From Cydia pomonella (Eukaryota; Arthropoda; Insecta; Lepidoptera; Tortricidae), in assembly GCF_033807575.1 (NCBI RefSeq), contig NC_084708.1, forward strand, positions 3,124,501-3,188,500: a stretch of 64,000 nt of DNA, written 5' to 3'. The position numbers and the translations under genes are program-made. Positions 57,197 to 64,000 of this stretch are shown one piece after another (position 1 is the first letter of the stretch; each line of letters starts with the position of its first letter). Below the pieces are notes generated by a model. That model did no database searches, was not told the DNA's origin, and saw only the letters and a program-made list of their open reading frames with translations.

Positions 57197-57850
57197 CGAA
57201 TATCAAATATCAAACATTTATTCAGCAAATAGGCCACAGGGGCACTTTTACATGTCCATTTTTACAAACAATAAATTAAAAAAAAAACAATTACAAATAT
57301 CGAATCGATGAAATAATAAATACTTTATTAGAGATGTATACTGTCTCTAAATGTAAAAGCGCTGGTGGCCTAGCGGTAAGAGCGTGCGACTTGCAATCCG
57401 GAGGTCGCGGGTTCAAACCCTGGCTCGTACCAATGAGTTTTTCGGAACTTACGTACGAAATATCATTTGATATTTACCAGTCGCTTTTCGGTTAAGGAAA
57501 ACATCGTGAGGAAACCGGAGTAATCCCAACAAGGCCTAGTTTACCCCTCTGGGTTGGAAGGTCAGATGGCAGTCGCTTTCGTAAAAACTAGTGCCTACGC
57601 CAAATCTTGGGATTAGTTGTCAAGCGGACCCCAGGCTCCCATGAGCCGTGGCAAAATGCCGGGACAACGCGAGGAAGAAGAAGAAGAAGACTGTCTCTAA
57701 ATGTCAAATTACACAAAAAAAACTGTGATAAAAAATTAAACCATTAAATACTAAAATTCTTTAGAGATGTATAAGTCTCTAAGTGTCAGAGATAAAATAT
57801 AAAAAAATATATTAAATTATCCTTAGAGATGTAGAGGGTCGCCAAGACGG
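57197..57850 (-). mobile_element. LINE 3' end, family L (host of a SINE)
   Basis: A minus-strand LINE 3' UTR starting atatcaaacatttattcagc and caaataggccacaggggc, interrupted by the SINE at 57355-57689 and continuing to about 57850. Sister copies are at 46287-46560 (minus) and 18820-19128 (plus). Confidence 0.8.
57355..57689 (+). mobile_element. SINE family D inserted in a LINE 3' end
   Basis: Same family as 14119-14445, on the plus strand, ending in a (gaa)n tail. A perfect 15-bp direct repeat, actgtctctaaatgt, flanks it at 57340-57354 and 57690-57704. The empty site is visible in the related LINE end at about 46438-46453, so the insertion boundaries are certain. Confidence 0.93.
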
Positions 57851-58710
57851 AAACAATAACATTATTGCAGCCGTATTTTACCTGATTTTATTGCTGCTGA
57901 AGTTGTTTCTCCGTGGGTGCCTTGGTGAGATATACAACATTCGAAGCCACATTTGTTCGGTTCCGAGCTACCTCAAGAGCTACGGATGTTAAGGCCAGTG
58001 ACTATCTTTTACTTACATATGGCTTACGTACTGACGGATCTTAGTTTTTAACTTAAGAACCTAGTTTTCTACTTGTTAGCCGGCTACAAACTAATTACGA
58101 ATTAATATTAAGAATTTCTGTTTTTAGATATTACACCTAATTACTTAAGTACCGTAAAGGTACCAGTTCTATTCAGACTAGATTAGCATTACAACATCTA
58201 TTTTGACATTTTGCAACAGCAATGTCGTCGGCAATAATGTCACTCTGCAATACTGCATTTTGCTGTGAATACGATGGACATCTTTCATCCGGGAAGTTTC
58301 GCGTTCAAAAAACGCACTGCAAAGCAGACCTGCTGTGCCTTTACCACGCGCTCCCACTATTAGGTGAGGTAAAAGCACCAATGAGGTCGCCGGGAATTGA
58401 GAGAACGAATGGATAGTGTTTGTCAAGTAATGAATGAACATCTCATTCAGTGACCGAATGAAAGTGGGTCAAATTTAACTGGATTTGCACAAACAGCTAG
58501 AGGAATGGAAATTCGATTTTGGTTGGTATTTAGTTACCCGCAGAATACAGATATCCGTGAAGAGTTTAATATTACTTGAATTTAAATTCGTATTATTTAG
58601 TTGTTCGGGGTTGATATTCAGGTTAAAATTGAATAATTATAGTTTTTTTTTTGTGATTTGACTCGCGTCGAATGATGGTCCCTATAATAAATCTGTTCCC
58701 TGCGGAAGGG

Positions 58711-58980
58711 GGCACCCTTCATTATCATTGACATATATCTAAGGAAGGGCCTTACAGGCAATAAGAATGGAGCCAGTACAGCGGTATCTCGCACACGAAT
58801 TCGAGCTAATCGTGCAGCTTAACACCACAACGCGATTCGTTGATGAGTTCGCATCACGCGCGCGATTGGACGAAACTAGTTGCGTTAGACTGCACGATTG
58901 GCTCGAATTCATAAGCTACTGATCTAGCACCATTCTTAGTGCCCGTAAGACCCGTCCTTAGATATATGTCAATGGTGCCC
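58711..58980. mobile_element. Long foldback MITE
   Basis: cattgacatatatctaagg and ccttacaggcaataagaatgg pair with ccattcttagtgcccgtaag and ccttagatatatgtcaatg. A second, inner pair involves cgaattcgagctaatcgtgc. Confidence 0.75.
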
Positions 58981-60175
58981 ATAATGCTGGCTACATTCCC
59001 ACGGTGCCTGGCCAAGGAATGAGCCAACAAGGAGCATCTTATTTACATAAACTATGGGCATTAAAAATATCCTTTTTCTACTTATCGACTGTAATGGTTG
59101 AATAAGATTTCGTATTCCAAACTATAATAGCGTACTTTTCATATATGGGCTATTTCATATATTTTCATATACTCAACTATAAGATTCATTTCGATACGCT
59201 GTAGTCACTTATAAAAAAAGTTACCAATCACGTGCCGCCGCGCGCTCCCATAGAAAATACTAAGCGGGAGTCGGGCGTTTATGACTTTATGTCTTCCATT
59301 TTTGACTACTGAGACTTCCATTAATTATTTAGGTTTTATAGAAAAGTATTATTTAAGATGTAGAAAAAATATTGTATATAATAGTGATATAACCAAGCTT
59401 TTCAATTTCGTACCTTAATTAGCAACGAAGCTTATCGACTGAAAAGCTCTCTATTATAATAAAGTTTATTTTCAAAAAAATTTGTATAAAACAGTTGTAT
59501 CCATATTTTTATGTAAATGCGTTTCTAAATCACTATTTTATTCATCCAGCTTAATATCGAATTTCCATTGCAAAATCGTCTGTCTATTAAATACATTTTA
59601 CATTTTTTGCGCCGGTCAATTGAATTTTCATATCTGCATATTCGTCTGTCATTTGTTCGAAGCTGTTGCATATGTAGCGGGTTATCGCATGCATGTGGGA
59701 CTTTATGGCTGCCTGCATATGTAGTTTTTTCCCTTTTCGATTAGACTAATTCATAAGTCAATCAAAAAGCGGTATCCAAATTTTACGAACTGATATGGTT
59801 TTGATAATTATGATTAGAGAGATCTAATTGATATATGCGAAAATGTATGGATAGCCATGTCATAATTATAAAATCTCGCTCGTATATATTATATACACAA
59901 TAACACACGGTTGCGTCGCTAGGTCCTTTTTCTTTGAACTTGGCTGGACACGCTACGGCGTGTCTAGATACGAGCCAGATGTATTGCGTGTCGTGTCATG
60001 ATTATAATATACTTGTTTTTTATTTTATTGCGTTAACTTCGTGGTATGGCTAAGCTAAGGAAACTGAATAGCATAGTTTTATGTTTTTTTTTTCATAAAA
60101 AGTAAATAATAGTTTTTGTAACACGAATATTATATTTTAATTTCACAAACAATTGAAAACTCACGTCTTTGGTTG
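58981..60175. other. No gene recognised
   Basis: AT-rich, with a small hairpin near 59950 (acacgctacggcgtgtc). Confidence 0.45.
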
Positions 60176-60302
60176 ACGAGCGTTCTGGCCAAGCGGGTAG
60201 GGTCCTGGGTTCGAATATCGGTAAGGGCATTCATTTTGTGTGATGAGCACAGATATTTGTTCCTGAGTCATGGATTGTTTTCTATGCATTTAAGTATTTG
60301 TA
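60176..60302 (+). mobile_element. SINE family A, truncated, joined to an RTE-like 3' end
   Basis: The head is diverged (GAGCGTTCTGGCCAAGCGGG) and part of the tRNA region is lost, but GGTTCGAATATCGGTAAGGG and the body are clear. At 60302 it passes straight into the repeat-B tail at 60303-60390. Confidence 0.75.
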
Positions 60303-60390
60303 TATTATCGGTAGAGCTCAACGAGGGGTTGGAGGGGGTTAGGGTCGGCAACGCGCATGTAACTCCTCTGGAGTTGCAGGCGTACATAGT
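60303..60390 (+). repeat. Retroposon 3'-end repeat B, tail missing
   Basis: Reads ggtagagctcaacgaggg, ggcaacgcgcatgtaactcc and ggagttgcaggcgtacatag, then stops before the poly(A) part. Confidence 0.75.
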
Positions 60391-60417
60391 TAATTCATAA
60401 CTAACCAATTTCAATTT

Positions 60418-60690
60418 GAAACCGGTCTGGCCTAAAGTAGGTAGTGACCCTGCCTATGAAGCCGATGGCCCTGGGTTCGAATCCCGGTAAGGATATGTAT
60501 TTGTGTGATGAGCACAGGTATTTGTTCCTGAGTCATGGATATTTTCTATGCATTTAAGTATTTGTATATTATATTATATCGTTGTCTGAGTACCCACAAC
60601 ACAAGCCTTCTTAAGCTTACCGTGGGATTTAGTCAATTTGTGTAAGAATGTCCCTATAATATTTATTTATTTATTTTTATTTATTTGTTT
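60418..60690 (+). mobile_element. SINE family A
   Basis: Plus-strand copy with head ACCGGTCTGGCC, box B GGGTTCGAATCC, the body ending gggatttagtcaatttgtg, and a tail of attt repeats. Confidence 0.9.
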
Positions 60691-60958
60691 ATACTAACAT
60701 ATAAATGACATTTCGAATATGGATTGTCCGAAATAGTACTTGCTTTTAGTAGAAAATATATTAATTCATAATAAACACTAATTAACAGGCCCTAAGGCAA
60801 GTGTGCACGTTCGTAGAAGCCTTATCAGATAAAAATAAATAATTGATTATCTCCAAAATGCAGTTAATTAGAATACCGGTTTCTTTGAGAAAGTAACTTA
60901 ATTTAAACTCAGGAATGCACCCTTGAAATTAAGGGACTTAAAAAAACACTGTGTATAA

Positions 60959-61529
60959 CAGAGTCAGACCAAGATAAGTTGGCAGCGCTTTTGATAGGGA
61001 CCGTGCGCGTTGGAGGGTCTGCCATCTTGTGGCCTGAATCGGAACCATAAACATGTACATTTACACGTCACGTGTTTTCTTGTGCATAGTAGGTTCTGCC
61101 ATCTTGTGGGCTACATCGGAACAATAAACATCACATTTACGACTCGCGCCAAAAATCTGACGGCTCCTGTGCTGCCTCCTACAGTTCATGCACGCTCCCT
61201 ATAGGGACCGTGCGCGTTGGAGGGTCTGCCATCTTGTGGCCTGAATCGGAACCATAAACATGTACATTTACACGTCACGTGTTTTCTTGTGCATAGTAGG
61301 TTCTGCCATCTTGTGGGCTACATCGGAACAATAAACATCACATTTAGGCCTCGCGCCAAAAATCTGACGGCTCCTGTGCTGCCTCCTACAGTTCATGCAC
61401 GCTCCCTATAGCCCAGCCTGTGCAAGTTTTTAGTAAACAATTTAATTTCATAGAAGTTTGATGTTTCAAATAACACTTGCACTGTCTGGGATGCCAAAAT
61501 CGTTGCTAACTTATCTTGGTCTGACTCTG
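60959..61529. mobile_element. MITE, family M, carrying a tandem pair of a second MITE
   Basis: The outer ends are CAGAGTCAGACCAAGATA (left) and TATCTTGGTCTGACTCTG (right), with the inverted similarity extending through about 28 bp. ataa lies on both sides, a possible 4-bp target-site duplication. Relative to the 17846 copy, this one contains an extra 414 bp at 60997-61410, described separately. Confidence 0.8.
60997..61410. repeat. Two tandem 207-bp copies of a small TIR element
   Basis: The units start at 60997 and 61204 and differ at only about three bases. Each begins GGGACCGTGCGCG and ends CATGCACGCTCCCT followed by ata, so the ends are imperfect inverted repeats (GGGAsCGTGCryG). The two copies share the ata at their junction. 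Inside each unit the motif TCTGCCATCTTGTGG occurs twice. Two 64-codon plus-strand ORFs in the units are by-products of the duplication. Confidence 0.85.
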
Positions 61530-61786
61530 ATAATAATAATTGGGAGTCGAATAAGTTGATAATTGGAGGATCGAAAGGAGATTAAGTAAACTCATACATT
61601 GCCGAAGATGTGTTGTATTTTCGAGTATATAGAAGAGCGGGTTAAACTGAACATAACTTATTTATAGGCTAATATTGCTTACATGCTATTTATACAATTA
61701 CGTGCGTCGCATATTTATGTTGCAGGCAGTAACGTATAGTTACTGTTAATATGTTAATTTAGGCATATAGTACAGGAGTGTACGAG

Positions 61787-61820
61787 TACTAATCATATTT
61801 GTTTTTTTTTTCAGGTAAGT
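61787..61820 (+). promoter_or_regulatory. Candidate recursive splice site (ratchet point) 2
   Basis: The string holds, in order, a consensus insect branch point tactaat (61787-61793), a poly-T tract, CAG at 61812-61814, and GTAAGT at 61815-61820 with no nucleotide between acceptor and donor. A strong 3' splice site fused to a strong 5' splice site is the defining motif of ratchet points in long insect introns. No splicing data are available, so function is inferred. Confidence 0.55.
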
Positions 61821-61906
61821 TTCGATGTCATCGTTCGGGGGCCAGAATAAAGATAAAATGGTGTGGACTAGCATACACACTGACAATCTAGTCGAGACTA
61901 TTACAG
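61815..61906 (+). other. Candidate small exon or recursive-splicing exon
   Basis: If the acceptor at 61812-61814 is used without the adjacent GTAAGT, a 92-nt exon would end at ACAG before a second donor, GTTAGT (61907). One frame is open from an ATG at 61825 to the donor and begins MSSFGGQNKDKMVWTS (27 codons in all). That frame is preceded by TAA at the exon edge, so the exon could be coding only as the start exon. I do not recognise the peptide. Alternatively it is a transient recursive-splicing exon with no coding role. Confidence 0.35.
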
Positions 61907-62216
61907 GTTAGTTTAGTAGGTAATTCGCATTATTACGTTATCTTAGCTTAGGTATATAAAGAAAATGTGAAATTTTGGAAGCGAGGGTGGTAGTTAAAGA
62001 CCCGAGTTTGCAATATTCTTACCCCCAGAGTTACAAACAATGTTTTTCATCACACTTGAGAAGAAAAAACTAAATTTTTAGCGAAATAATTCTTAAATAC
62101 GGTGACAAAACATTCGTCCGCCATTTTGTAATTTCTTAACAGGTTAGGCATCGAAGGCACATACCTATTCGGCATTCAGCCACGATTGAAAATTATTTAA
62201 AAGTATTATAAACGGC

Positions 62217-62370
62217 TATTAGGGCTTCTCTACACGATGGCCCATCGTACGCCAGTCTAAGGGACGCAGCTATGCAGTGGAATGAGATAGCAATATCACT
62301 TGCTCCCTCTAACGTATAAATGTGTCCCTTGGACTGGACTACGCTGGGCCATCGTGTAGATGAGCCATTA
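62217..62370. mobile_element. MITE with CTCTACACGATGGCCCA ends
   Basis: cttctctacacgatggccca pairs with tgggccatcgtgtagatgag. The interior has tcacttgctccctctaacg, a repeat I recognise from other moth sequences. Confidence 0.75.
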
Positions 62371-62469
62371 AAATAATCAAATTAAATGTTTTGATACATA
62401 TTAAATTATAAATTTTAGTATTTAAGAGTAAAACTTATCAACACTACTTGGATTGGACTAATTTAAAAA

Positions 62470-62622
62470 AAGCTATAACTCTCAACGAGGGGAGGGAGGG
62501 TTGTTAGGGTCGGCAACGCGCATGTAACTCCTCTGGAGTTGTAGGCGTACATAGGCTATGGAGACTGCTTACCATCAGGCGGGCCGTATGCTTGTTTGCC
62601 ACCGAGTAATATAAAAAAAAAC
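62470..62622 (+). repeat. Retroposon 3'-end repeat B
   Basis: A full copy from aactctcaacgaggggagg to ttgccaccgagtaatataaa and a short poly(A). Confidence 0.75.
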
Positions 62623-63129
62623 TACCGCGAGAACAATATAGGCCTTTGTCCTTCAGTACACCAGTATGAAACATGATCTTTGTCGAGCAAGTGTGACGAA
62701 ATATTTATTTACAGTACATATGGCGCTACTTTACCGCAGTAGTACAATAACTAGCACATTTCGTAACTTCGAAAATTTAAAGAGCCATATGTACTCTAAA
62801 ACGTTGTACGTTACATGTGCAAATTTCCTATTTTTCGCACTAATATCGTAATATACTATTATTTATTTATTTAATTCTACCGCAACATAACACCATGAAA
62901 CTACAATAGCCGCAAAAACACGAATAAAATCAGGATAACGATTCGAAAGTTGGGGAAACCGTGAAAAAATATGAAAGTTACAAGGAGACAATATGGCGGT
63001 GATGATGACACAGCTAACGAGCATATTGTGGGCGCAAGGCGGGGAGAGTTCCGTACGTTTGATGAATAATGTCTGACAAGTAAGGCCATAGAAATCAATT
63101 GATAGGACTTGTATAACTAATTTGTTATT

Positions 63130-63330
63130 ATTATGAGTCCATATTATCTCACTGCGGGGAAAAGGCCTCCCTCTTATTCTTTCACGTGTCTTTATCCTCG
63201 GAAGTCCCCTACCAGTCTCTGTTAAAGGCATCAAGCTTGTCCCGCCATCTCCGACGAAATCTACCGTGCCGCCTTAAAATTTGTGGGACCTAACGGGTGG
63301 CTGTTCTGGCCCACAGGTCATCTGGCATAC
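63130..63330 (-). pseudogene. Decayed RTE-like LINE RT C-terminus, part 2
   Basis: The minus strand reads MPDDLWARTATR, a stop, VPQILRRHGRFRRRWRDKL, then DAFNRDW, with further stops. This matches the 'GRPR.RW.DEL.....W...A.DR..W' end of RTE-like endonuclease/RT proteins. It is separated from part 1 (63627-63703) by later insertions. Confidence 0.65.
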
Positions 63331-63333
63331 TCA

Positions 63334-63620
63334 TACTCATACTCTTTTATTGGTAAAATATACAATTTTACATGTCAGCAATAAAATACTCAGTTGAAAT
63401 TAAATTAAATTAAAAATTATTTACTTGCTCTACTTCTTCTTCTTCCTTGCCTTATCCCTTCATTTGGGGTCAGCTCTCTTCGTCCTTAGGCGCCAGGATC
63501 ACCTATCCTGGGTTGTCTCTGTGTTCAGCTGTGCCCGTTACAGATCTTTGGCTACGGTTGTCCACCACATTTACTTGATCTACATTCGATTAAAATAAAA
63601 GGATACAAATACAAATAAAT
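63334..63620 (-). mobile_element. LINE 3' end inserted in the RTE-like fragment
   Basis: Starts with repeated actcat units and ctcttttattggtaaaat. It separates the two RTE pieces and is itself interrupted by the SINE-like insert at 63434-63568. Confidence 0.5.
63434..63568 (-). mobile_element. SINE-like insert with (gaa)n tail and 15-bp TSD
   Basis: Flanked by atttacttgctctac (63419-63433) and atttacttgatctac (63569-63583). On the minus strand it ends in a gaagaagaa tail. Its body contains cttatcccttcatttgggg and ggcgccaggatcacctatcc, a repeat I recognise as common in moth DNA. Confidence 0.65.
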
Positions 63621-63626
63621 AAAAAT

Positions 63627-63703
63627 GACAAGACGCAGACGTATCCAGCCCAGTCCCATTTGAACTTGGCGGCAGCTTCAGCTACATCAGTTTTTCCAGT
63701 TTT
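63627..63703 (-). pseudogene. Decayed RTE-like LINE RT C-terminus, part 1
   Basis: The minus strand reads KTDVAEAAAKFKWDWAGYVC, fitting the 'DV....AKLKW.WAGHV.R' block that precedes the GRPR block in these proteins. The order and strand match 63130-63330. Confidence 0.55.
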
Positions 63704-64000
63704 GGAGTGTAGTATTTTTAATGCTATCGGTTAACTACACGCTCAGAATCTAATTGTAGAACTAACATGGATAATACGAATTCGGGTCTAAGCAGGTTCA
63801 GACTTATTCAACGTGGTAGCACCACCAGTATTATGGGCATAATTTAAGGGGTATTTTTGCAAAATTTTATATTTAAAATATCATTTTCATCAAAAATCTT
63901 GAAAGTAAAGGTTTTTTTCGATCCGACGATGTTCTCAGTTCTGTACCCCTAGTGTAACTAAATTCGATTTTGAAACGTGACGTACGCGTTTGCGTTTAGT
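63704..64000. other. No gene recognised at the right edge
   Basis: About 300 bp with no delimited repeat or exon. Confidence 0.45.

Larger units (their letters stand above)
61907..63129. other. No host gene recognised downstream of ratchet candidate 2
   Basis: Contains the MITE at 62217-62370 and repeat B at 62470-62622. The rest is AT-rich. Confidence 0.45.

Noticed and set aside
61010..61411. Two near-identical 64-codon ORFs
   Set aside because: They arise from the tandem 207-bp MITE units.

Overview
The window looks like non-coding nuclear DNA from an insect, most likely a moth or butterfly (Lepidoptera). It is AT-rich, contains no complete host gene that I can recognise, and is packed with transposon debris: tRNA-derived SINEs with a GACCGGTYTGGCC head, RTE-, Jockey- and CR1-like LINE 3' ends, many foldback MITEs, and the dispersed repeat that begins with GTGCGAGTCGGACTC and ends with GTACGGAACCCTAAAAA. 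Nothing suggests a prokaryote: there are no operons, no long host ORFs and no ribosome-binding sites. The species cannot be named from the sequence.

Layout. 1-9 kb: AT-rich DNA with LINE 3' ends (3.7-5.3 kb), a decayed LINE ORF (5.5-5.9 kb), several MITEs and a 399-bp dispersed element (6.3-6.7 kb). 9-19 kb: SINE pieces, a 42-bp minisatellite (10.8 kb), a hAT-like MITE made of AACCGGTT motifs (13.0 kb), an intact SINE (14.1 kb), LINE remnants (15.6 and 16.8 kb) and a perfect hairpin (18.4 kb). 19-32 kb: LINE ends, foldback elements and a Jockey-like LINE fragment (30.6-31.3 kb). 32-39 kb: a 5'-truncated LINE copy with clear target-site duplications and an RT ORF (32.8-34.1 kb), then MITEs. 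39.9-44.2 kb: a structurally intact Ty1/copia retrotransposon on the minus strand, with identical 120-bp LTRs, a 5-bp target-site duplication and one unbroken 1331-codon Gag-Pol ORF. 44-52 kb: a three-level nest of SINE, unknown element and LINE (46.6-47.7 kb), more SINEs and MITEs. 52.6-54.8 kb: a tandem array of ~405-bp and ~220-bp units. 55-64 kb: a SINE inserted in a LINE end (57.3 kb), a MITE containing a tandem pair of another MITE (61.0-61.5 kb), and a decayed RTE-like LINE split by younger insertions (63.1-63.7 kb).

The most interesting host signal is a pair of plus-strand sites, at 30431-30453 and 61787-61820, where a strong polypyrimidine tract and CAG are followed directly by GTAAGT. 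This juxtaposed 3'/5' splice site is the hallmark of recursive-splicing 'ratchet points' in very long insect introns. Each is followed within 100 nt by a second donor. Together with the lack of host exons and a minus-strand bias among the larger retroelement fragments, this suggests that the window lies inside a very long intron of a plus-strand gene. That is an inference from motifs only.

The only protein that looks intact is the copia Gag-Pol. The other recognisable coding pieces are truncated or decayed retroelement fragments. All family names come from motif recognition by eye, with no database search.
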